The notes under the pieces: model-generated
Told to the model about the DNA's origin: nothing
The model's input: only the letters and a program-made list of their open reading frames with translations
The model's database searches: none
In this document: piece after piece, positions 14,030 through 24,600 of the stretch
Layout of the letters: every line of letters starts with the position of its first letter
How positions within the stretch are numbered: the stretch's first letter is position 1
Program-made: the position numbers and the translations under genes
From: Amblyornis subalaris
Taxonomy: Eukaryota > Chordata > Aves > Passeriformes > Ptilonorhynchidae
Length of the DNA stretch: 64,000 nt
Reading direction: 5' to 3'
Assembly (NCBI GenBank): GCA_018881555.1
Contig: JACAXG010000121.1
Location: 2,479,858 to 2,543,857 of the forward strand

Positions 14030-14073
14030 TTAAGTTAAACTTAAGTTTAACTTAAGTTAAACTTAAACTTAAG
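14030..14073. repeat. Overlapping perfect palindromes (TTAAGTTAAAC type)
   Basis: Two perfect 26-bp palindromes overlap: 14030-14055, centred on an ACTTAAGT core, and 14041-14066, centred on the next one. The tract alternates TTAAGTTAAAC with its reverse complement and ends directly at the truncated 5' edge of the CR1 copy starting near 14074. It could form a hairpin or cruciform. Confidence 0.9.
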
Positions 14074-14506
14074 TCCAGCAGAGGCCACAAAGATGATGAG
14101 TGTGGAGCATGTCCCTCATGAGGGGAGATTGTGGGAGCTGGGTCTGGTTAGTCTGGAGAGGAGACTGAGAGGGGATCTCATAATCCATATAAATATCTCA
14201 AAGGGCGTATCAGAGGGTGGTGCCAGACTCTTTTCAGTGGTGTCCAGTGACAGGATGAGGAGCAATGGCCATAAACTAAAACACAAGAAGTTCCACCTCA
14301 ACATGAGGAAGAATTTCTTTCTATTGAGGGTGGCAGAGCCCTGGAATAGCTGCCCAGGGAGGGTGTGAAGTCTCCCTCTCTGGAGACATTCCAAAGACAG
14401 CTGGACACGTTCCTGTGTCACCTGCTCTGGGTGACCCTGCCTTGGCAGGGGGTTGGACTGGGTGATCTGCAGGGGTCCCTCTAACCCTAAGGATTCTGTG
14501 ATCTAG
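14074..14506 (+). mobile_element. CR1 LINE 3' fragment, sense
   Basis: The copy begins TCCAGCAGAGGCCACAAAGA and includes GAAGAATTTCTTTCTATTGA and GGGGGTTGGACTGGGTGATC. It ends in GGATTCTGTGATC, the standard CR1 3' end. About 430 bp of the end of the element remain, so it is 5'-truncated. Its 5' edge abuts the palindromic tract at 14030-14073. It lies about 0.45 kb upstream of the CD9 start codon, just outside the CpG island. Confidence 0.9.
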
Positions 14507-14639
14507 GTAAGAGCAGGTCGGGGTGGGGTGCGGGGGTTAGGTTGCATATTAGGGCAAAGTCTTTCCCCCAAAGAGTGGTGCGGCACTGAACATTCCCCAG
14601 GGATGTTCACGGCCCCAAGGCTGCCAGAGCTCCAGGAGC

Positions 14640-15640
14640 GCTCGGATAAGGCTCTCAGGGACGCACAGGGTGGGACTGTTGGGGTGTCTGTGCAGGGCCG
14701 GCAGCAGAACTCTGACGCTCCCCGCGGTTCCCTTCCCTCCCGGACACCCCGTGCCGCAGCAGCGCCGGGCACAGCTCGGTGAGGCGGAGCGGAGCCCGGG
14801 GGCCCGCCCGGCCGGGCGGGGCCGTCTCAGGTGCGGGGCGCGGCCGGGGGCGGCCCCGGAGCGGGCGGGGGAGTCCCCGGGAGCCCGGGCAGGACCGCAT
14901 TTAAGGAGCGGCGCCGGAGCACGGGAGCCTCGTCACTGCCGGCAGCCGCCACCATGCCCGTCAAGGGAGGCACCAAGTGTATCAAGTACCTGCTCTTCGG
15001 CTTCAACTTCGTCTTCTGGGTGAGGTGCCGAGGGCTGTGTCCCCTCGCTGCCCGGGGGGAGCCCGCGGGACGGGGACGAGGGGAGCGCCGGGAGCTGTGT
15101 TTTGTTTTGTTTGCTTTTCTCTTGTGTGGTTTTTGCCGTTTTCCCTACTTTTTGCCACCTGGAAGGAGAGGGGCGGCCGCCTGGCTGCTCACCGCTTTAT
15201 TTTTGACGGTTTTGGGCTTTTAGCGTAGGATGGGCGGAGCGCCCCGGTAGGCGGGCGGGGGTGGTGGTGTGCAGGCAGCCCCCCCCTTCCCCAGCTCCAC
15301 GTGCGACCCTCTCCTGAAAACTCTCTCTGCAGGCCGGGCTCCCCGGGGACTTTCCCGGTGCCGCGGCTGTGCCCGGCGTGAGCCGCTGCCTCGCAAGTGC
15401 TGTTTGTGGTTGCCGTGCGTGTGAGCTCCTCGTGGTGAGAGCCTGCATCGGAACTGTGCCTTCCCTTCCCGTTGAATCTGCCGGAGCAGATCAGCGCAAG
15501 TTGAAATCGCGTCTCCGGCGTGGATCCTGGCACGACTGCGCCTTGTTGGCCAGGCAGTGTCGGAAAGCAGGGCTGAGCTGGGAGGTTGTGGCTCTTCCCG
15601 AGCGCTCGGGGCGTGGGCACCCGAATTTAGCGCTGCCTCC
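14640..15640 (+). promoter_or_regulatory. CD9: CpG island and promoter of CD9
   Basis: The GC and CpG content rise sharply around CD9 exon 1 compared with the AT-rich flanks. Sp1-type GC boxes (GGGCGGGG) are visible at 14814-14821 and 14863-14870, with further G/C runs near 14846. A weak TATA-like TTTAAG lies at 14900-14905. With it, transcription would begin roughly at 14925-14935, leaving a 5' UTR of only 20-30 bases before the ATG at 14954. The island continues into intron 1. The boundaries and start site are estimates by eye. Confidence 0.8.
14954..15019 (+). CDS. CD9: CD9 coding exon 1
   Basis: The exon encodes the 22-residue N terminus and the start of TM1, ending at the Trp codon before donor GTGAGG (phase 0). 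The ATG is in a near-perfect Kozak context inside the CpG island. No other in-frame start is plausible because the CD9 N terminus is so well conserved. Confidence 0.97.
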
Positions 15641-18600
15641 TGCATGGAAAAGTACCACGGGAGCGCAGCACAGCTGCCTGTGTGCTTGATGTAGAGGTGT
15701 TAAGTGTGTGGCTCAAAACCGGCATTTTCTCTGGGCTGTTTGCCACCGTGCAGAAGTGCGTGTGTGGCTCTGATGTGGAGGAATGAAGCTGGAGATGCGG
15801 GAAGAAGCCACGTCTGGAGTCAGCCGCAGCTCTGCCGTGGGATGAGTGGAATGGATAAAGTGCTTGTGATGTCCCAATGGCAAAATGGGTTTCAGCAGAG
15901 TTGAGAAAACGAAGCTGGGCTGCAGTTGAGGGCAGTTGTGCAAAACTCGACCCCGGAAAGCACATGTTGCCACCCGAGGCTCACCAGGAGAGTGAGCAGG
16001 AGTGTGTTGCATTTGGAGGGTTATAGCTGACCAGAAGAAAAAGCCTAACAAAGCACTGGCTGAAGCTTCCCCGTTAGTGAATTTCTAAGCTTCCCCGTTA
16101 GGGAATTTCTAAGCTTCTTGTTGAAACAGACTGAGGTGTTCATGATTTGCCTTATGGTGGTTTTGTTTGTTTTAAAGCTACAGACTTCGTGTAAAGTATT
16201 TTATAAGACAAAAATTTCTGTTGTGGCAAAGTTGTTGCCTCAAACAACCTCTTAACCTGAGCATCACCACCTTGTTTTCTTGGGCCCAGGGCTGAGAATA
16301 GGGCGTTGGTTTTGTGTAGCTTGAAAGCCTCAGGGTGATAAAGCTCTGAGGCTTTACTTGTACTTTTGGGTACTCAGTAAGCATGGATGTAGGGCTGAAC
16401 TGCTGGCAGGTGAAGGGAGAGAGTGGTGCTGGGAAATGGAGCTGGTGCTGCTGCCCAGGGAATCCAAGAGATGATGGTGCTTCAGGGAGTCTTCCTGGGA
16501 GCTGGCAGTACCCAGCTAGGATGTGAGAAAAGGAAGAGAGAGAAAAAAGAATTAAAGGGAGATGAATGCATCTTGAGGGTCCTAGGAAGTGTCTGGAAGC
16601 CCCAAGAGGCAGTAAAATGGAAGCACCTTGGGTTAGCCAGAGGTCTATGTGTGTGTGTTTGACCAGCTGGAGTGGTCCCTGGCTCTTGGGGATGACCATG
16701 TGTCACTGTGCCCTGCCAAAACTGTTGAAGGGGAGTTTAGGGGGATATGGTATCAGTGAACCTCATGTCCTCTATGGAGAAATAAAGTAGCTGTATCTTG
16801 GGCTATTCTACACTGAACAGCNTAAAAAGAAGGGTGTCCGGGGGCTGGCAGCATTAGAGGGCAAGAACCACCCTAATAAGAAAAAAGGCTTTAATGTTTC
16901 TTATGGCTTTGCAGATTTGAAAAGTCTGAGGTAACAGAAGTAAGTTGAGCAAAACTGTTGTGCCCAAGTGCAATTCTGTACCCCTTTTTTAAAAATAAGT
17001 TGCCTCAAAAGGACAAGTGAGGAATTTAAATGATCTACAGCAAACCTGCAGATATCTGTAGGTGGCAGGTTAGGTGGCATGTATTTGCTGCCATCAGAAG
17101 CTTGGGCAAGGCTGAGAGGAAGCAGAAATACTCAAACAGCTCAATATAGGAAGCTACTAAAATAGAAAGGAAAACTCTCAAAGTTGAAGCTGTATACAAA
17201 AGGAGGAGATAAAGTTTCATATGTGCTGGTGAGTCAAATACAAACATACAATAAGATTACCTGAAGAAAGTTTTAGGAGTAATTTGCAAAAGCAGTCCCA
17301 ACCAACATACCCCTCTTCAGACACATGAGGAACAGGGAGCTTCCCAGGAGTTCTTTCAGGCTGTAATAGGTGCAGGTGTAAGACTTTTGGGAGTGATGTT
17401 CTTTTTACTGTGGAAGATCTTGGCAAAGTTCTGTGCCACAGCCTGTCTTTGAATCCTGCAAAGGCTTGAACTGACCTCTTGCAAAGGAGGTGAAACAGCA
17501 ACAAATGTTTTATTAACAGTTCTCCCAGGTCACACAACAGTTCCTTCAGAACTATAAGTGAGTTGCAAGTAGGTAACTCCCCCTGCTCACCATCCATCTC
17601 AGTGCTGGAGGCCTGGAATGCTGCAAATTTGAGGATGGGTTTTTGCTTTATGATAGTCTGGGATACATGGGGACTGGTAAATATGAAGCATCTGGAATAA
17701 GCAGAGGAGAAGATTCTTTAAAAATAAAAGCTAGTGTACACATGGAGGAGGGAGAATGGCTGCTGCATGGAGAAGTCAGACTTTGTGAAGCCGCTGACTT
17801 GGAGCCTTTAACAGCCTGAATGCTGGAGAGAGCAAGGGCTGCTTGGTGTTGGTTTGCTTGTTCAATGTCTCCTGGAAATCTCAGGCCTCTTAGAAAAAAC
17901 AGGCAGTGCTGGAGTAAGATCCTGGCAGGAATGAAGTGACTGTCGGAGCAGAGGCAGGGTTGAGAGGAGGAGAAGCTCTCGTGTTGTGGAGAGGCCCAGC
18001 GGTGCTGGCAGGAACTGCATGGTGGTCAGTACAGACCACCTCACCTGGATGAGCACGGGAGGCACCACCTGGGTGCTGGGCTGGCATCCATTATCCAGAG
18101 TGATGGAGGCGATGCCTTTGTGTGTGGTGACACAGCAGGGTGACGCTCCTGCCAAAGGCAGGCATCGAGTGACTCCCGTGGGAGACACCAGCAGGAAGCT
18201 GCCTGGAGTTACAGGAACTAAATGGTTCAGGGGCAGCTGCTGCCACGGAGCAGTGAAGCCTTGGGAGAAGAGGAGCTATGATGGCTTCAGAAAAGCACTG
18301 GGTGGCTGCTCAGCATCAACAGAGCAAAAATGGCTTCAGAAGTGAAGGACCTAGGGAAGATGGGTGTGTAAAGCTCTATAAATCCATGGCATGCTGGTGT
18401 CCTGCAGTGCTCTGCCTGCTCTGGTCATCTGCCTACCTTGACTTGGTAATGTTTAGGGAAGGAAGAGGAGGGTTTCTGGTATCAGGAACTGTAAGTAAAT
18501 TGGGATTCTTCAGCCTGGAAATGTGCGAGAGGTCTTCAGGATCACGATTGTCCAGGTAGTAGGTAGGGCTTGAGTGTATTGAAAGAGCCAGTGAGCAAGA

Positions 18601-21600
18601 GCTGTGGGTATTAAGCCTGGAAAGAGGACATTTTCAGAAGAACAGTGTATGACTGTGGGGACAGTGATGGTGCTTTATCCTCAGCAGGTGTGGATGAATA
18701 GGTTGGTCAAGAGGTACCTGGCTAACATGGAGTTCAGCAGTGTTTTGTTACTTTTTCTTCTCTAAAAGTTCTTTCTGTNTCTTTGCACAATCCTTAAGTG
18801 CTCAACAGGTAGACCAGGAAGTTAGTCCTGGGAAATGCTACTGTCTGCCTTGTTTTCATAACCCTTCTGGAGTTTGATCTGATGGCCTTTCTCCAGCTGG
18901 TAAGGCCGGATGCTAACATGATGTTCTCTAAAACTATGGGACTTCAGAGCTTGGGTTAAAATGTGCTTGTGACCTAAATGGAAGGAAGGGGAGACCTGTG
19001 GATGTTTGCTACAAGTTGGGTTAAGCATGGATCAGTAAGAGAGGGGCTTCAGTGCCCTCTCTGAGGGGTGGCTGTGTTTGGCCTTTGGATGGAGTGTTGC
19101 TGCAGGCACCAGGTCCTTGCTGCTGCTGTGCTGCCTGTGCTGGAGCTGGTGTTGTCCCACTCAGGTTTGCAAACAGCTCTGCTGTCTTGGCATGGCCAGG
19201 GCTGGCTCTGGCATCAGTGACAGTCTGCTCTCTAATGAAAGTTATACCAGTTTGGGTCTTCAGAAGTTTGGGTGTGGGAGGGAGGTGTCAAGGTTGATAG
19301 AGAACTAAAGGCTATTTTTTTTTCCCCCAGGCTGGCTTGATCTTGGCAAGAAGTCAAGGGAAACAACACATTATGTGCCTCAACCCAAGCAGTGGTGTGG
19401 TCTTACCAAAGCTAGCTTTGACCAGTCTTAGTGTGAGCAATGCTGGATTGCCTTGAGTTGTGTAATGAGCGACTGCGTCCCTTAACTCTGGGGGTTTGCT
19501 CAGGCTTGTTGGTCCTGGTGACAGTGTCTTTTCCTAGGAAAACCGTGGGCTCCTGAGTGGCTTGGAGCATGCCAGGCAAGTGCCTGCGTGTTCTCTGGGC
19601 TTCCTGCTGCTGAGCAAAAGCAAGGGCTTGCATCCTTACACTTGAATGCTGGGTTTTCCCCTTGTGAATTTTGTGGAGTACAAAGATATCTGGTGATATT
19701 TCTAGTTCAGTGTATTTTAGGCAGAGAAGTGCTGTAGTACAGAGGCAGAGTTTGGGTTGAGCTTTTGAGCAATCATTTTCTTGCTCCTTTGCACTGTTAG
19801 GTAGGGCTCTTTTTCTGACTATGCACTCTCCAGAGTATTGTCTGTTTTATGAACAAATGTGTTTGTCAGTGATAGTGCCTGCTAAAGTAAGATGAGCAGA
19901 ATTAGGCCTGGAGAGCTCTTTTCCTTCTGTAACTTGAAGATACCTATGACTTTGTTCTGAGCCATAATCTCAGCTGCTTGTGTGCACCAGGAACAGCTGG
20001 TAGCAATTCAGAGGGTCTTTCCTGCTCCGGTGCAGCAGGGGACTTGCAGGATGGACAGGGGAATACATGTGTTATGTTTGTATATGTGCGGGCACAAACA
20101 AAAGGAACAGAAATTAGTTGCCTTTGCTTTCTGTAATGAACTGATGTAGTTGCTGACTACAGTGTGTGAACCTAACACTGCTTGGGCTCAGTTTAGTGTA
20201 TTTTGACTCCAGTAAGTGCTGTGAAGTCAGGACTGGAGCCTGGAGTGTGTTAACTTGAGAAACCTGATGTGAAGCTACTTGTATGTACAGTTCTAGCAGT
20301 CCTAGCTCCTATTTGCAATTCAAATTGCAAATATAGTAGAGAGGCTTCTGAATAGGAACTTGTATGAAATGGGCACTAGTCTTGGCAGTGGTTCAGGAAT
20401 TCTGTAGTGCTGCTCCTACTGTACTGGAACACCATTTTATTGCAATAAGTACTGTGACATTAACAGGCCACAACATTCTTGAAACTAGCTAAGCAGAAAG
20501 AAAATACTTCCTTTCCAATCCACTTTTTTCCAAACAAGCTTGAAAATGGCTGCAGTTTCTTTTCTGTGAGCACACATTGCACATGTGTTAGGGAAGCTTT
20601 TTCAGAACCTGTGCTGTTGTGGATAACACTAATTCTGTAATTGAGGGTTTAGAGTGATGTTGAGCCTCATCTGTACTTACTGTTTATGGGGTTTTATTTA
20701 TGGAGTACCAGCAAGTTAACAGAACGGAAACAGTTCGTTACTACTCATAATGTTCTTAATTTCTTTGCGTTTGCTTTACAATGTTATAGATCTGGTCCTG
20801 GCTTTGTTAGCTCAGTCTGACAACTCATAGTTGTCTGTCTATGCAGAGTCAGAATTTTAGCTAAAAGTTTGAGTGTTTATGAAGTAAAAATGATGGCTTT
20901 TTTCATGTCCTCTTGTCACACCCTGGGGAAAACCTATGTATAGAACAGTAGTGTAGAGCCTGACATAGCTTCTTATGTCAAGAAAAAACTTAATAAATGT
21001 TCTGTTAGATGCAATACTTAGCCAACAGCACTGAAGGCAGTACTAATTTTTGACTGACTTTTGTATTCCTACATAGTGACTTACCTTCTTCTAGAGGTAA
21101 TGCTATGAGCTTGGTAGAAGTTGTATCTAAGCTTGGCCTGAACGTGTCAAAACAGCAGAACCCGCAGTTTTCCTGTGCAAAGGCTTTTTGTACAGGTTTT
21201 GAGCCATGTATGAGGAGTTCTTGCAGTGTTTGATTTCTTCCCTATCCCTGCCTCCACCCCGAGGAAGTGGAGGAAGGGCTGGTAGATGCTGAGGAAGGGT
21301 GTCCCCCTCCCAAAGCTTTGTCTGCCGGGACAGACAAAGAACTTGATAACTACTTGGACCTTGAGCTCCTTGAGAGGTGATTCTGCCTCTGTAAAGATAA
21401 GATGCTGTGTCTGTAGCAAGTGGGGTGCTTGTGTGGGAGTTGTCCCTATTGTCCCTTCTCAAGCTGGATCAGAGTAGGGTGACAAGGTCGGAAGGGATTG
21501 AATAAAATGGTCCTTGCAAAAGAGTGGCTAAATTCAAAATAAACTTTCTTGCTTCCCAAAATAATGTCAGGCGTTGTGCTGCTATGGGATATGTTAACAA

Positions 21601-24600
21601 AATTGGCATTTCTTTTGTTAAAAACTCAAGGTTTTTAGCATGTGTTTATGCCATTATTGAATCTGATGGTGCAAGCCTTCTGCTGGGGGTCCATATCAGT
21701 GAAACCTCAGGTGTTGGGAGGGTGGAAAATGCAGCAGGAATTGCTTGATAGAGTTCAGTGCTGGGGCACACTCCAAGCTCATGCTCAAGTTAGCCCAAGA
21801 TGGTGAGGGGGAGGAAAGCACAGTGTTCTGTGGCTCCTGCCTCCAGGACACAGAGGTTATTTTTCATCTCACATATATCCTGACNGGTTCAGGTCCTTTT
21901 TCAGTTTTCTCTCGTCACATGCAAGGCCTAAAAGAAAGCAGGGTATTGAAGATAAATACCGGGACACACCCTCAGATGTACCCAGAGGGAAAGCAAGAGG
22001 GACACCAAAGCCATGGAAAGGGCTGACTTTGGAGAAGGTACTTGTCAAGTGTGCTGTGGAATGGGTGGGAGGAGGGAAGTCCTGCACAGGAAGTTTGCTA
22101 GGGAAGGTACAGGGCTCTGTAAGAAAGGAAGACAGACNAAAAACCACCGTTTTTTTCTGTTGCAATGGGCAGGAAGATGCATGCAGGAGTGAGCTTTTGA
22201 GTCCAAGGGGGTATATTTGCATGTGATGTGATAAAACTCTCAAGAAGCCTCTGTAGGACCAGAATAGGAGTGACTGGGTAGTTGTATCCTTGTTTAGTAT
22301 ATGTCCATAGCAGCCATGGAACAGCCACGTGAAGCAGAAATGAGCTGGGAGTAGTGGTGAGGGGAAAGCAAGGAAGCCTGATTAGCTGGAGCAGGGAAGT
22401 CAGTAGTGTCATTGTGCCAGGACACGCTGTTACTGGAAAATGACTGCCACAAACTTTTCCAAAACACTGAGTGAGCACTACTGCTTTAACTTCACATTTT
22501 GGTCAGATTGGGAAAAAAAAAAACCCACCCTGTCTTCTGATCTCTTTTTCCTGTCCTTGTCACTATAGAAACACACTATTTACATGTCTGATAAGCACAC
22601 AAACCTGCTCTTTTGTTTGTGAGTGTAAAACCAGACAAAACGGACTGGTTTGAGGAATACAGTGTTGTTCTTTTCCTGTTAAACTTCTTTCAGCACAGGA
22701 TAGATCTACTTAGAAACACTCTGCCTTGCTCTGCTCCCATGACAAAGCAGGTCTGTTAGATGGGGAATACCTTGGATTTCCAAACAAAAACCCAACAACT
22801 AGGTCTTCTGGGGTTCTGCTTCTGTGCAACCAGGGTGAGGGGGGTTGTACTCCTTTCCCAGGGTGGAAAAACATAGCTATCAAATGATTCCAGCATGGCT
22901 GCCCATCCTGCTGGCAGAGCATGGGTGAGCAGGGAGGTGACTGCATCAGCCTCTGGTGTGCCGCACTGGCCAGAGGTGCTGCCAAGTGCCCGTGGGGCTG
23001 TGCTTGCCTCTTCCTCAGAGGCTGGTGTGACTGTGTCCTCGTTTCTCCTTGTTTTGATGGAAACTAGAAGCTTCGTATTTCTTGTTTTCTGCTTTAAAAC
23101 TGCCTTTTTTAGTTCAGTGGTCATTATGGGTTGGAAGAGCACAAACTGAGAGCATAAGTCTGCTTTCCTTAAGAAATTGAGACAAAAAGTCTCTTATTCT
23201 TGCACGAAGCAGCTGCATTTTATTTCTAATCCACCATGGAGAGAATTATCACTTTGATTCTACCACTTTTTTCAGTGCTGTGCAGCAGTTCACTGGCATT
23301 AAGTGTTATCACTGTTTTGTGATCCTGTAAGTCTCTTGCCTCCTTGGCATCTTCTTTTTCAGTGTGACTGCTTTCCCCAGAAGAAAACATGCCACTTAAC
23401 TCCGGGTGGTGGTGGGGAAGGGTTAAGTTTATTTCTTGAAAGGAGCTATATTAGGTACATCATCTCTGCCTAATGTGAACCAACCAGTTTGTTTCTGGAG
23501 GTCATTAACTGAACTTTTGCCTTTGCTTGGAATTTTAAGATTATCTGCATGGTTATGGTATGGCTTAAAAGTTTCTTTAGTTTTACAGTCCTTTTCTGTG
23601 CCCTGCACTATTTGCAGTGCCCTCTACTCAAACACTGAAGCTTGTCAAGCCACAAATACCTTTGGTAGGTGAGGACAGCTGGATGTTCAGGCTTGTGGCT
23701 TTGCAATTCATGAGCTTCTAGCAAAACAAGCAGAGGCTGGAGGTTTCTTCTAATGATAGGGATCTGGATCCCTATAAAAGCTGAAGACTGTTCAATGACA
23801 CAGGAAAGTGATTCTCAGGCAGAGTATTGTCACTGGGTGACTTAACAGTATGCTAGAAGCAGTGCATGAGGTTTTTCCATCACTGCTCCGTCCTGGTGCT
23901 TGAACTGAGGCACTGGAGTGAGATGAGGTTGCAAAGGCTTTTTGAAGTGATGCTGTAGCCAGGAGAGCAGGTAGAGCAGCACCCCTTCTCTCTGCCAGTC
24001 CCCCTTTGCACCTCTCCCTTCCCTCGGGGTGCAGCTGTGGCACGAGAAATTGCAATAATAACAGTGTTGTGACATTCTGGGTTGTACTAAGCTGCTTCAG
24101 CATAATTTAATAATCCTGTCAGTGTAGCCCTGGCAAGGCAAGCAGGAGGTATGTGCAGGTGTGCTTTGTGAGTAAGCACCCGGGACACCACCAAGTGCCT
24201 TTTGCTTAGGTCTGCACACCTCCAGGTGGGTTTGGTTCTTTGTGTTGGGTATCACTTGATCTGTTTTCCTAGCTACAACCCTGCAGCTCCTCTTGGAGGC
24301 AGGCTTGGGACTCAGGTTCCTGCCATACAAGAAATGCTGGTTTGGGAAAGCTGGGGCTGCCTGTGGGCAGGAACACTCTGATAGGAGAGAGAAGGGGCTC
24401 TCAGCTCCCACCTCTCCAGTGGCCTTGGTGTGGAAGGGGTGTATCCACGGGTATCTCTGGGAATGCTGTCCATATTCTTACTGAAAACTGATATTATTAA
24501 ACACCTCCCAGTTTCTTGGAGGTTAATCAAGAATGTTGTTTCCTTTTAGAAGGACCTTCTTATCAAAGCTCAGACTTTGTTGTGTGGTTTGTTTTTTGTT

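Noticed and set aside
14831..15645. Several open frames over 100 codons on both strands around CD9 exon 1
   Set aside because: These are products of the CpG island: GC-rich DNA has few stops. Only the exon 1 frame beginning at 14954 is supported by homology.
16178..16699. 173-codon - strand open frame within CD9 intron 1
   Set aside because: No family resemblance, low-complexity stretches and no conserved motif; consistent with a chance frame.
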